Shown piece by piece: positions 16,546 through 25,981 of a stretch of DNA of 64,000 bases (position 1 is the first letter of the stretch; the number at the start of each line of letters is the position of its first letter). This DNA is from Dyadobacter beijingensis DSM 21582 (GTDB taxonomy: Bacteria > Bacteroidota > Bacteroidia > Cytophagales > Spirosomataceae). The notes beneath the pieces were generated by a model. The model saw only the letters and a list, made by a program, of their open reading frames with translations. It ran no database searches and was not told the origin of the DNA. The translations under genes and the position numbers were made by a program. Location: contig NZ_KB907786.1 of assembly GCF_000382205.1 (NCBI RefSeq), positions 124,001-188,000 on the forward strand. Reading direction: 5' to 3'.

Positions 16546-16732
16546 CGGTTCGAAAGGGAAAACAGTTTTTACCAAAGCAGGTGGGTGTAAAAATTGTGCC
16601 AATATACGTAACTCGTGCCGGTATCGCTGCCGGCAGCTTAGCCAGCGTAGGCCGGGGGCACATTAATGCAGTTTTTCAAAGCATTAATAGGTCAACTACC
16701 GTAAATTCGCTTCCTGATATTTCACTATTCCC

Positions 16733-19681
16733 ATGACCCGCGTTTCACCATTGCAGTTCAATGCGCTCCGTGCCCGTTTCGAGGGGGAGTTGTATTTTGA
16801 TAATTCCACGCTACACACCGCGCAGCGGGCAGTTTACGCCACCGACGCATCCGTTTACCAGGAAATGCCGCTGGCTGTTGCATTGCCGAGAACGACGGAA
16901 GATATCCGGGCGCTTATCGAATTTGCCCACACAAACAAGGTGACGCTCATTCCCCGTGCGGCGGGGACCTCCCTGGCCGGGCAAGTGGTGGGTAAGGGTG
17001 TCGTCGTGGATATTTCGAAGCATTTCAGCCGGATCGTTGAAGTAAATGCGGCTGAAAAATGGGTGCGCGTGCAGCCGGGCGTGATCCGCGACGATCTGAA
17101 CAAACACCTGGCGCAATACGGCCTGCTGTTCGGGCCGGAAACGTCGACGGCGAGCCGTGCGATGATCGGCGGGATGATCGGTAACAACTCGTGCGGGCTG
17201 CATTCCATTACCTGGGGCGCCACGCGTGATCATCTGCTGGAAGTGAAAGTATTGCTTTCTGATGGCTCCGAGGCTGTTTTCAACGAGCAGACCATTGCAG
17301 ATTTCACCCAATCGGTTCGGGAGAAGCAGGTTAAAGGCCAGCGCCAGCAATCGATCCTGGCCGGGATGTTCGGCCTCATATCCAATCCGATTGACCAGGA
17401 TTTAATTAAAAAACAATTCCCCAAACCGACAGTGACCCGCCGTAACTCCGGCTACGCGCTGGATGCATTGGTGCGGAACTTTGAAAAGGGTAATATCAAT
17501 CTCTGTAACCTCATTGCCGGCTCCGAAGGTACATTATGCTTTGTGACGGAGGCAAAAATTGCGCTGGTAGATGCGCCCCCGGCAGCCGTAGGCGTCGTAT
17601 GCGTACATACGAACTCGCTTGCGGAAGCATTGCACGCCAACCGCGTGGCGATGCAGTATGCGCCCAAAGCCTCCGAGCTGGTGGACAAGTACATTATGGA
17701 TTTCACCAAAAACCATAATGTATATTCTCAAAACCGCTTTTTCATGCAGGGTGACCCCGCCGCCATGCTCATGGTCGAGTTCTGGGGCATCGCGAAAGAA
17801 GAAGTGGAGCAACAGGCATCCGCATTGATCGCTCAGTTGCAGGCTGAAAACCTGGGCTACGCTTATCCGCTCTTGTTTGGCGACGATGCCAACAAGGCCT
17901 GGGAGATTCGCAAGGCGGGCCTGGGCCTGATCCGCAACCTGCCCGGTGATACGCAACCTGTAAACCTGATCGAAGACTGTGCGGTTGCTGTCGAAGACTT
18001 GCCGGCATATATCGATGAATTGGAGATTTTGCTTGAAAAGCATGGCCTGCACGCCTCGTACTATGCCCATGCGGGCGCAGGCGAGCTGCATGTGGAGCCG
18101 ATGATCAACCTCAAAACGAGCGCGGGTAAGCAGCAATTCCGCGACGTGCTGGCCGATACGGCGGCGCTCGTCAAGAAATATAATGGCGCATTGTCGGGTG
18201 AGCACGGCGACGGACGGCTGCGCGGGGAGTTCATTCCGTTCATGATGGGTGATGAAGTGTACGAAATGTTCCGGCAGGTAAAGCGCATCTGGGACCCGGA
18301 AGGCGTTTTCAATGCCAACAAAATCGTAGACACGCCGCCGATGAACGAGTTTTTGCGCTACGAGCAGGATAAGCCTAATCCGCAAATCAACACCATATTT
18401 GACTTTTCGCGGCAGGAAGGCATCTTGCGTCTTGCTGAAAAGTGCAGTGGTTCAGGCGATTGTCGTAAAACCGAACTCACGGGCGGAACCATGTGCCCCA
18501 GCTACATGGCTACCCGCAGCGAACGCGACACGACCCGCGCACGGGCCAATATGCTGCGCCAGTACCTGACTCCCGCCACTGCGCCTGCTACCAGCCAGGA
18601 AATGGTGAAAGAAGTGCTCGATCTGTGCCTTTCCTGTAAAGGCTGCAAATCAGAATGCCCTTCGAGTGTGGATATTGGTAAAATGAAGGCTGAATTTACC
18701 CAACAGTACTACGATACGCACGGCGTGCCGATGCGCAGTAAGCTTATCGCGAACTTTTCGAGCCAAATGAAACTGGCCTCTGTGGCGCCCTGGGCATTCA
18801 ATGGTATATTCGGGACGCCCGCGTTGCGGAAAATCGCCAACAAAATGGTGGGTTTCCATCCGGAACGTTCCATGCCGAAGCTGGATAGCGTGACGCTGAA
18901 AACCTGGTGGGAGAAGCACCAGCGCAGTAAATCGGTGGCTGCCCACGCGCGGAAGGTGTATTTGTTCTGCGATGAGTTTACCAATTATAATGATGCGGAA
19001 GTAGGTCAGAAAGCCGTTTTACTGCTCGAAAAGCTGGGTTATGCGGTCATCATTCCAGAGCACGTCGAGTCCGGGCGATCCTATTTGTCCAAAGGTTTTG
19101 TGAAGGAAGCGCAGAAGCTGGCCATCCGGAATGTAGATTTGCTAAAAGATAAAATCACTTATGATACGCCGCTGATCGGTATCGAACCGTCCGCCATCCT
19201 TTCTTTCCGGGATGAATATGTGGACCTGGTTGGGGAAACCGAGCGCCCGAACGCGCAGAAAATTGCGGAAAATGCACTCTTGTTTGAAGAATTCATCGCC
19301 CGCGAAATCGATGCGAAACGCATTCATAAAAGTGCATTTGTGGCTAAAAATCAGCTCATCAAACTGCACGGGCATTGCCATCAAAAGGCGCTTTCTACGT
19401 TGACGGCCTCTAAAAAAGCATTGCAGCTGCCTGAAAATTATCAGGTTCAGCTGATCCCGTCAGGATGCTGCGGTATGGCCGGATCATTCGGTTATGAAGA
19501 AGAGCATTTCGAGGTCTCGATGCGAATCGGGGAGCTGGTGCTGTTTCCAACTGTCCGGCAGCAGCCGGAGGATGTGATCATCGCGGCTGCCGGGACGAGC
19601 TGTCGCCATCAGATCAAGGATGGCACCGGGCGCAAAGCCATGCACCCGGTCGAAATTTTATACGATGCGTTGATCAAATAA
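16733..19681 (+). CDS. FAD-binding and Fe-S oxidoreductase (D-lactate dehydrogenase type)
   Basis: 982 residues, the size of fused GlcD/GlcF-like or Dld-II-type D-2-hydroxyacid dehydrogenases. The N-terminal PCMH-type FAD domain carries PRAAGTSLAGQ (about 74-84) and MIGGMIGNNSCG; the FAD-oxidase C domain has HAGAGELHVEP and SGEHGDGR. Next come two ferredoxin-like cysteine clusters (near residue 571 and CLSCKGCKSECPS near 632), then the CCG-type domains with LHGHCHQKA and PSGCCGMAGSFGYE. It probably oxidises D-lactate or a similar hydroxyacid and passes electrons to the respiratory chain. It is a single gene with its own promoter region. Confidence 0.9.
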   Translation: MTRVSPLQFNALRARFEGELYFDNSTLHTAQRAVYATDASVYQEMPLAVALPRTTEDIRALIEFAHTNKVTLIPRAAGTSLAGQVVGKGVVVDISKHFSRIVEVNAAEKWVRVQPGVIRDDLNKHLAQYGLLFGPETSTASRAMIGGMIGNNSCGLHSITWGATRDHLLEVKVLLSDGSEAVFNEQTIADFTQSVREKQVKGQRQQSILAGMFGLISNPIDQDLIKKQFPKPTVTRRNSGYALDALVRNFEKGNINLCNLIAGSEGTLCFVTEAKIALVDAPPAAVGVVCVHTNSLAEALHANRVAMQYAPKASELVDKYIMDFTKNHNVYSQNRFFMQGDPAAMLMVEFWGIAKEEVEQQASALIAQLQAENLGYAYPLLFGDDANKAWEIRKAGLGLIRNLPGDTQPVNLIEDCAVAVEDLPAYIDELEILLEKHGLHASYYAHAGAGELHVEPMINLKTSAGKQQFRDVLADTAALVKKYNGALSGEHGDGRLRGEFIPFMMGDEVYEMFRQVKRIWDPEGVFNANKIVDTPPMNEFLRYEQDKPNPQINTIFDFSRQEGILRLAEKCSGSGDCRKTELTGGTMCPSYMATRSERDTTRARANMLRQYLTPATAPATSQEMVKEVLDLCLSCKGCKSECPSSVDIGKMKAEFTQQYYDTHGVPMRSKLIANFSSQMKLASVAPWAFNGIFGTPALRKIANKMVGFHPERSMPKLDSVTLKTWWEKHQRSKSVAAHARKVYLFCDEFTNYNDAEVGQKAVLLLEKLGYAVIIPEHVESGRSYLSKGFVKEAQKLAIRNVDLLKDKITYDTPLIGIEPSAILSFRDEYVDLVGETERPNAQKIAENALLFEEFIAREIDAKRIHKSAFVAKNQLIKLHGHCHQKALSTLTASKKALQLPENYQVQLIPSGCCGMAGSFGYEEEHFEVSMRIGELVLFPTVRQQPEDVIIAAAGTSCRHQIKDGTGRKAMHPVEILYDALIK

Positions 19682-19684
19682 CGG

Positions 19685-19939
19685 CTATTGAGTGCCGCGG
19701 ACGCTTTCATTAACGGTATCCGCACGTAACGTGGTACCTGATGTATCGGAAGCAATGGTGTCGGCCGGTGCAGCGTGATCGGCCGGGTTATCCGCCCGCC
19801 CCGCATTGCTGTCGTGATTGAAGAAGCCGCCGAGCCAGGCGATCAGCGAAAGGGCGATTCCTATGCCTAGAATCCACTTCCACACGTTTTTTACGTTCTT
19901 GGTGGCTCTTGCTTCCTTATCTGTTTCTTGCCTGTTCAT
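19685..19939 (-). CDS. Small single-pass membrane protein, unknown function
   Basis: 84 residues starting MNRQETDKEARATK. One hydrophobic segment, VWKWILGIGIALSLIAWLGG (about 21-40), is followed by a polar tail rich in Asp, Ala and Thr. I recognise no domain. It is convergent with the FAD/Fe-S oxidoreductase, three bases past its stop, and separated by about 210 bp from the divergent beta-barrel gene. The start codon and the clean membrane-segment layout support it as real. Confidence 0.6.
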   Translation of the reverse strand: MNRQETDKEARATKNVKNVWKWILGIGIALSLIAWLGGFFNHDSNAGRADNPADHAAPADTIASDTSGTTLRADTVNESVRGTQ

Positions 19940-20149
19940 GGGTTTATTGATTTAGTTTGAAATAAGCCCTACCATTTCCATACCAGCCCCATTTGAAAGC
20001 ATTCCGAACGATTTATATGATATTGTGTTGATAAAATTTCCCCAAACTAAGTCCTGAAATAAAAATGTAATAAATCGGGGACGTTTCGTGTTACCTTAGC
20101 TGGAAATTTCGTTTCACGTACTAGTTCTTCTCACAAACCAGCCATATTC

Positions 20150-20914
20150 ATGAAAATTAGCCATCGTTTCATTGTCCCCCTTTTTGCACTTTTCTTATTT
20201 GTACAGGTCGACGGCAAGGCACAAAACGATAACCGGAGCTTTTTCTCGGTCACTGCCGGATACAGTTTGCCGGTAGGGGAACTGGCAAGAGAAAAATTGA
20301 ACGACCCGTTTGCAGGCCTCACCGGGTCAGGCTATTACGGACAGATTAACTATGATTTTCGTATAGCACGCTGGTTTGGATTGAAATTATCCGGCAGCAT
20401 GAACCAGAACACCACGCGCCCGCAGCCCATTGTGGACATCGCCGACCGGCGTGTGGAAGAAATAAAAGGGTTTATCAACGAAACGACGGCGCACACCTGG
20501 GATACGAGTGTTTCGCGGTGGAAATTCAATGCGCTCATGGTCGGTCCGGCTATTTTCCTCAATTTCGGAAGGGTACAGCTGGAAGGGCATGTGCAGGGCG
20601 GTTATGTAAAAGTAACGTCGCCCACGGTGGATATGACGGGCAGATTTGAATCCGGCGAAAACCAGATCCTCGTGCATTTGAGCCCCGCTTCCACCAGCGG
20701 CTTCGGCGTTGGGGCGGGCGCCAGTCTGCGGCTGCCTATTGCCGGTCCATTGTATTTCCACCTTTCCGGCGACTTCCTTGCTACCGAGGCTGAGCTGAAA
20801 AATGTCGCCGTGAATGTACGCGTCGGCAATTATCCGGAGGTAGGTATTCCTATTAATGAAAAACGTTTTGTAGGCGTGGCCAATATCGGGGCCGGACTGG
20901 GTATTTCGTTTTAA
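20150..20914 (+). CDS. Outer membrane beta-barrel protein
   Basis: 254 residues. A signal peptide (MKISHRFIVPLFALFLFVQVDGKAQ) is followed by alternating polar/hydrophobic strands, such as SFFSVTAGYSLPVGELA and GFGVGAGASLRLPIAGPLYFHLSGD, and a C-terminal strand ending in Phe (GAGLGISF). This fits a porin-like or OmpA-barrel family protein (outer membrane protein beta-barrel domain). No function can be assigned. A possible -7 element TACCTTAG lies at 20092-20099. It shares a terminator with the convergent SusD gene. Confidence 0.8.
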   Translation: MKISHRFIVPLFALFLFVQVDGKAQNDNRSFFSVTAGYSLPVGELAREKLNDPFAGLTGSGYYGQINYDFRIARWFGLKLSGSMNQNTTRPQPIVDIADRRVEEIKGFINETTAHTWDTSVSRWKFNALMVGPAIFLNFGRVQLEGHVQGGYVKVTSPTVDMTGRFESGENQILVHLSPASTSGFGVGAGASLRLPIAGPLYFHLSGDFLATEAELKNVAVNVRVGNYPEVGIPINEKRFVGVANIGAGLGISF

Positions 20915-20935
20915 ATCAGATATTTATTGCCAAAG

Positions 20936-20977
20936 AAAACGGGCCGGATGCCGCACGCATCTGGCCCGTTTTGCTTT
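20936..20977. terminator. Bidirectional terminator between the beta-barrel and SusD genes
   Basis: AAAACGGGCCGGATGC pairs with GCATCTGGCCCGTTTT through a stem of about 14 pairs with one wobble. A runs on the left and T runs on the right allow use from both sides by the two convergent genes. Confidence 0.85.
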
Positions 20978-20997
20978 TTAGTAATAATCCAATGGCA

Positions 20998-22458
20998 TTA
21001 TTTGGCAAACCAAAGCTTCATTTTCATGTCATTCTTGCCTCCCTGGGCGGTGAGCGCCGCTGAAAAATTATCGAAGTTCAGCGATTCCTCCGAGCCGGGG
21101 TATGGCAGCCGCGTTGGAATGACATTTCCATTGGTATTCAACACAGGGGGGACGAGCGCCGGAATGCCCGTGCGACGGAATTCCGTCCAGGCCTCCACAC
21201 CCTGACCGAACAATGCGATCCATTTCTGCTCCATAATCTGGGTGAAACCGTCAGCACCGGGTTTCAATGCATTGGCCGTCAGGTATGCCTCGGGCACCGT
21301 CAGTTTGTACTGGGCAAATGATGCCGTGATACCGTCCGAGTAGTTTTTCGCCGCAGTACCGGCTGCCGCAATGCCTTTGTAGGCAAACTCCGCTTTCAGG
21401 AAAAGCAGCTCGGCGTAGCTCATGATCACGCCCGGAGCCGTTGCCGAGACGAAGTAGTCACCCACTTTCGAGGTTTTCGACAAGCCCAGTGCATTCGCGT
21501 CGGACGATGACAGGCCGTTGGGCACACCCTTGAAATCGCCTCCGTCGGCCGGTTTGTTGGCATATACCGCCAGGCGGCCGTCGTTCAATGCGGCGAGCTT
21601 GTTCACCAATGTTGCACTTACGCGGTGGTCATCGCGGGTTTTGCGGTTTTGGTTAACCGGGTTGTTGTTGTTGGTCGCATCGAGGTAGTTGAGCTGAATA
21701 TTGTCGGCAATGGCTTCCATCACGGGATACTTGGCCGGGTCGCTCAGGATGCGGGTCACCTCTGCTTTCACGTCGATGGGCGCGTCGGCTTTGTCGATCA
21801 TACGCGCGAGGACGCGGAGGCTGAGCGAGTTGGCGAACTTCTTCCATTTGGTGAGATTGCCATTGAACAGGATATCGCCTGCGATCGCCTTGTTCTTGTC
21901 GTTCACGTCGATGAGGTCGCTGGCGGTTTTCAGCTCGGCGACCAGCGCGGCGTACACATTCTTCTGCGCATCGTATTTAGGTAACAGCTTATCTTCCAGC
22001 CCCTGCAACGCATCAGTGTAGGGGATGTCCCCGTAAATGTCGGTCAGCAGCAGGAATACCCACGAGCGCATGATCGCCGCTACGGCTTTGTAGTTGGTAT
22101 TGCCCGATTCTTCCGAAATTTTCTGAATGCGCTGATAGTCAGCCAATGCCTCGATGTAGAGCGTCTGCCAGCCTGTGGTGTACACGTCGGCCGACACGGT
22201 GTACTGGTCGATGTCCGTGTACTGAATGCGCGCCCAATGCTGCGAGAAACCGTCGCCGATATCCTGGCCGATCGAACCGCCCCAGTACAAGTCCACGGCG
22301 CTCTGGATGCCGTGGGGCAGGAAGAGGTCCGCAGTCCCGGTAGCGGCGCTGTTGTTGTTGGTATTGACTTCGTCGAAATCACCCGTGCAGGCCGACAGGC
22401 ACACGATGGATGCCGCCAGCAATGTTTTGGATTTAAAAGAACGTATGATGCTTTTCAT
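20998..22458 (-). CDS. SusD/RagB-family outer membrane lipoprotein
   Basis: 486 residues with a lipoprotein signal (lipobox VCLSAC, Cys about residue 24). The mature start CTGDFDEVNTNNNSA and the segments DGFSQHWARIQYTDIDQY and RSWVFLLLTDIYGDIPYTDAL are typical of the SusD-like 2 subfamily (PF12771). SusD proteins cap a SusC transporter and bind oligosaccharides or other nutrients at the cell surface. It begins 25 bases after the SusC stop, so the two are co-transcribed. No hydrolase or sensor/regulator of a polysaccharide utilisation locus is adjacent, so the substrate cannot be inferred. Confidence 0.92.
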   Translation of the reverse strand: MKSIIRSFKSKTLLAASIVCLSACTGDFDEVNTNNNSAATGTADLFLPHGIQSAVDLYWGGSIGQDIGDGFSQHWARIQYTDIDQYTVSADVYTTGWQTLYIEALADYQRIQKISEESGNTNYKAVAAIMRSWVFLLLTDIYGDIPYTDALQGLEDKLLPKYDAQKNVYAALVAELKTASDLIDVNDKNKAIAGDILFNGNLTKWKKFANSLSLRVLARMIDKADAPIDVKAEVTRILSDPAKYPVMEAIADNIQLNYLDATNNNNPVNQNRKTRDDHRVSATLVNKLAALNDGRLAVYANKPADGGDFKGVPNGLSSSDANALGLSKTSKVGDYFVSATAPGVIMSYAELLFLKAEFAYKGIAAAGTAAKNYSDGITASFAQYKLTVPEAYLTANALKPGADGFTQIMEQKWIALFGQGVEAWTEFRRTGIPALVPPVLNTNGNVIPTRLPYPGSEESLNFDNFSAALTAQGGKNDMKMKLWFAK

Positions 22459-22483
22459 GCTTGAAATCAGTTAGGATAATGGC

Positions 22484-25400
22484 TTACAGGTTGAAGCTGA
22501 TGTTGAAACCAACCGTTCTGGTGGTCGGGATCTGGCCGTTTTCGATGCCTTGGAGGTTACCGTCGTTGTAATAGCTCGTTTCAGGATCGATATGCGGCAG
22601 GTTGCTTTTCAGGAGCGCCAGGTTGCGGCCTACCACCGACACGGCGATGTCGCGGAACGGCAGTTTTTTGAATACCTGGCCCGAAAGCACGTACGTCAGC
22701 TTCACTTCGCGGAGTTTCACATAGCTGGCGTCGAAAATGGTGTTTTCGTTGTTGGTCAGCAGGTAGTATTTGTGGTGGTATTCCTCGGAGCTGATACGTT
22801 TGTCGTTCGGCACATATTCCGGTGATGCGGCGGTGCCTTTGTTCACCACGCCCTGGCCGATGATGCCGTCTTCGCGTCCCAAGGTAGTTTCGGCCAAAAC
22901 GCCGGTGTAGCGACCGATGTTAATGGATTGCGAGAAAATGTCGCCGCCGTGTTTCACGTCGATCAATGTGCTCAGCGAGAGGTTTTTGTAACGGAATGTG
23001 TTCGAGAAGCCACCGATCCAGTCGGGTGTGAAGTTACCCAAAACACGGCTCGTCGGGTCGAGTACCGGGTAGCCCTGCGCATCGTACACGATCTGGCCGT
23101 CCGGGGCACGCTGGAAGCCTTTTCCGAAGAATGTGCCGTAAGGCTGGCCCACGCGTGCTTCCACCGACAATCCGCGGAAGCTGTTTGTCGATGTCGTCTG
23201 GGTCAATGGATTGTAGCTTGTATTCAACTGATAGGTAGTCAGGTTGTTAGCCAGCGAAACGACCTTGTTCTTGTTGCGCGCCCAGTTCAGGCCCACTTCC
23301 CATTCGAATTTCTCCGTTTTGACGGGAGAAGCTGTCAGCTGGATTTCAATGCCCTGGTTTTCGATCTTACCTGCATTCAGGAGTTTGGACAAATAGCCTG
23401 TCGCATTGGAAATGTTTACGTCCAGGATCTGGTTTGACGATACCTTTTTGTAATAGGTAATGTCCAATCCGATGCGGTTTTGCCACAAACGGATGTCCGT
23501 TCCGATTTCGTAGGACGAGGTCAGCTCGGGTTTCAGGTTCGCATTCAGCAATGCATTGTTTTCCGAAAGGCTCGGCGTACTGCCCCACGGGTTTTCGTAT
23601 TTATAGGTACTTGCGAGGCGATAGGGATCCGTATCATTACCCACACGCGCCCAGCCCGCACGCAGCTTGGCGAAAGACAGTACCGACGATTTTACATCGA
23701 AAATATCGGTGATAATCGCGCTTACCGCCGCCGACGGGTAGAAATATGAGCGGTTATCGCTCGGGAGGGAGCTCGACCAGTCGTTGCGGGCCGTCAAATC
23801 CACGAACAAATAGTTGCGAAAGCCGAGGTTAGCGGCGGCATAAAGGCTGTTTACCGTTTTGCGGATGAAGCTGTTCTCGGTCACCGGGCGCTGGCGCGAG
23901 TTGCCCATGTTGTACACGCGCGGGATCGCGAGCTCGGTTGCGCCCATGTAGTTGCGCTGCGCGTAGTTGCTGCGGTGGTTGCCGCCAATGTTCGCGGTAA
24001 TGTCGAATTCGCCGAATTTATGCGTCGCATTCAGGAGGAAATCCGAATTGGATTCGCGGACGAAGATTTGCTCTTCATTATAAGCATCGTACAATGCCGA
24101 TGCGCCGATCTTAGCCTGGCGTGCCGCGCTCTTGGTTTTGCGGCGGTCTTCGTAAAAATCCGTTCCGGTACGGGCCGTGAGGCTCAGCCAATCCGTGAAT
24201 TTGTACGTAGCCGACATGTTACCGTACAGTCTGTCGCGTTCGTTGGCGCGGGTGCTCTCGTTGAGCATATAATAGGGGTTTGTCCAGTAGTTGTCGTTCC
24301 AGTTGTACTGGTAAATGCTGCCCGGTTTTTTGTAGTTTTTCAATTTATCCATATCCACCTGGCGCCCAAACCAGATGAAGTACAGCCCGAAGTTGTTGCG
24401 GTTATCGCTGCCGTCTTTGACGTAATTGCCGGTAGCGCGGATGCTCAGTTTTTTGGACAAATTCCAGCCGGCGTTCAACGATACCGTCCGGCGTTCGTAG
24501 TCGGTATTGGGCAAAATACCGGTCTGGTCGAGGTTGGTGAAAGAGAGACGGAAATCGCCTTTGTCGTTCGCGCCGGTGATCGCCACGTTGTTGGTCAATG
24601 TGCGGCCGGTTTCGAAGAATTTATCGACATTATCAGGATGTGCGATCCAGGGCGTAGGCGTGCGGGTACCGTCGGCGGCGATGGGCGAATCGAACTGCGG
24701 GAGCAGGCGGCCGTCCAGTTTCGGGCCCCAGCTTTCATCCACACCGTCGTTCACACCGGCACCGGTGCCGTCCACGTACGAGAAAAGCCCTTTCGCGCCT
24801 TGCCCGTATTCATTTTGCCACTTAGGCAGGCGGAACGGCGATTCGAATGCGGTATTTGAATTAAATGAAACGCCGATACCTTTCGTGCCCTTGCCGCTTT
24901 TGGTCGTGATCAGCACCACACCGTTCGCGCCGCGCGAGCCGTACAATGCCGCCGCGCTGGGCCCCTTCAATACGTTGATGGATTCCACGTCGTCGGGGTT
25001 GATGGACGCCGCCGCATTGCCATAGTCGATACCCGTTCCCGAGCCGAAGTTGCTGTTATCCACCGGTACACCGTCCACGACGAACAGCGGCTGGTTATTG
25101 CTGCCGATGGAGCTCGCGCCGCGGATGATCATCCGGGACGACGAACCCGGCGCGCCATTGGAATTGGTCACCTGCACACCTGCGAGGCGTCCCGAAAGCG
25201 AATTGACCAGGTTGGTTTCGCGCGCCTGAGTGAGCGTTTTGCCGCTTACTTCCTGCACCGAATAGCCCAGGGCCTTCTTTTCACGGGCGATACCGAGCGC
25301 CGTCACGACGATCTCGTTGAATTGCGTCGCGTCGTTTTCGAGTGTAATGTCGAAGGTGGTTTTGGACCCTACCGGCAATTCCAGGGTTTTGTAGCCGATA

Positions 25401-25621
25401 AAGGAAACGACGAGGGTTGCATTGGCCGGCGCACTGAGGGTGAAGTCGCCGTTCGCGTCCGTGGTGCTGCCACGGCTTGTGCCCTTGATGAGGATGCTGG
25501 CACCCGGGAGATTCCCGTCGGCCGATTGCACTTTACCTTTAATTGTCAGGTCTTGTGCAAAACCTGTTCCCGCAAGGAACAGCAAGAGCAATAAGAAGCC
25601 TAATGTAAAGACTTTCTTCAT
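22484..25621 (-). CDS. SusC/RagA-family TonB-linked outer membrane transporter
   Basis: 1,045 residues. A signal peptide (to about FAQ, residue 22) is followed by a carboxypeptidase-regulatory-like domain (LTIKGKVQSADGNLPGASI to about residue 105). The plug has the SusC-specific stretch RGASSIGSNNQPLFVVDGVP, and the protein ends with a large barrel terminating in TVGFNISFNL. It imports a nutrient across the outer membrane with energy from TonB, with the SusD protein as lid. It is the first gene of a two-gene operon preceded by a long AT-rich leader. Confidence 0.94.
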   Translation of the reverse strand: MKKVFTLGFLLLLLFLAGTGFAQDLTIKGKVQSADGNLPGASILIKGTSRGSTTDANGDFTLSAPANATLVVSFIGYKTLELPVGSKTTFDITLENDATQFNEIVVTALGIAREKKALGYSVQEVSGKTLTQARETNLVNSLSGRLAGVQVTNSNGAPGSSSRMIIRGASSIGSNNQPLFVVDGVPVDNSNFGSGTGIDYGNAAASINPDDVESINVLKGPSAAALYGSRGANGVVLITTKSGKGTKGIGVSFNSNTAFESPFRLPKWQNEYGQGAKGLFSYVDGTGAGVNDGVDESWGPKLDGRLLPQFDSPIAADGTRTPTPWIAHPDNVDKFFETGRTLTNNVAITGANDKGDFRLSFTNLDQTGILPNTDYERRTVSLNAGWNLSKKLSIRATGNYVKDGSDNRNNFGLYFIWFGRQVDMDKLKNYKKPGSIYQYNWNDNYWTNPYYMLNESTRANERDRLYGNMSATYKFTDWLSLTARTGTDFYEDRRKTKSAARQAKIGASALYDAYNEEQIFVRESNSDFLLNATHKFGEFDITANIGGNHRSNYAQRNYMGATELAIPRVYNMGNSRQRPVTENSFIRKTVNSLYAAANLGFRNYLFVDLTARNDWSSSLPSDNRSYFYPSAAVSAIITDIFDVKSSVLSFAKLRAGWARVGNDTDPYRLASTYKYENPWGSTPSLSENNALLNANLKPELTSSYEIGTDIRLWQNRIGLDITYYKKVSSNQILDVNISNATGYLSKLLNAGKIENQGIEIQLTASPVKTEKFEWEVGLNWARNKNKVVSLANNLTTYQLNTSYNPLTQTTSTNSFRGLSVEARVGQPYGTFFGKGFQRAPDGQIVYDAQGYPVLDPTSRVLGNFTPDWIGGFSNTFRYKNLSLSTLIDVKHGGDIFSQSINIGRYTGVLAETTLGREDGIIGQGVVNKGTAASPEYVPNDKRISSEEYHHKYYLLTNNENTIFDASYVKLREVKLTYVLSGQVFKKLPFRDIAVSVVGRNLALLKSNLPHIDPETSYYNDGNLQGIENGQIPTTRTVGFNISFNL

Positions 25622-25981
25622 AAGTGATTAAGTAATGGAGTGAAACAGTTAGGTGATCCTTCAAAACAGAATAATCTTCTATTTTTAATTAATTTCAAAA
25701 AATATCTGATTGAGTAAAAATGTTTTAATAAAATATTCTCCGACAAAAGTGATTTTGTTTAAAATATTATATTTAAAAACGAGATGTTTATATGACGTGA
25801 CAGGCGGGCGAACCGGGCGCCGTCAGGAGGTCGCATTCAGGCATTTACCGAATTAGGAGAGGCCGGGTTGGATTTAGGCTTATTATTGAAATCAAGCGGC
25901 GTTTGAATTGCTATATTTGCATTCTGTTCAAAAGCGGGCGGCGCAGGCTCCCGCATTCGCATATTTCGAATATAGCTTTAA
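25622..25981. promoter_or_regulatory. Divergent AT-rich promoter region, susC-like gene / thrA
   Basis: 360 bp without a gene. The left 180 bp, next to the SusC start, are strongly AT-rich, which suits a long regulated leader, but I cannot pick one promoter with confidence. On the right, TATATTTG at 25912-25919 matches TAnnTTTG and lies 62 bases before the thrA ATG. No ORF, repeat or attenuator-like Thr/Ile-rich leader peptide was seen. Confidence 0.5.

Noticed and set aside
23975..24859. 294-codon plus-strand ORF opposite the SusC gene.
   Set aside because: Low-complexity Val/Arg/Ala composition typical of a shadow; the SusC translation is complete on the other strand.
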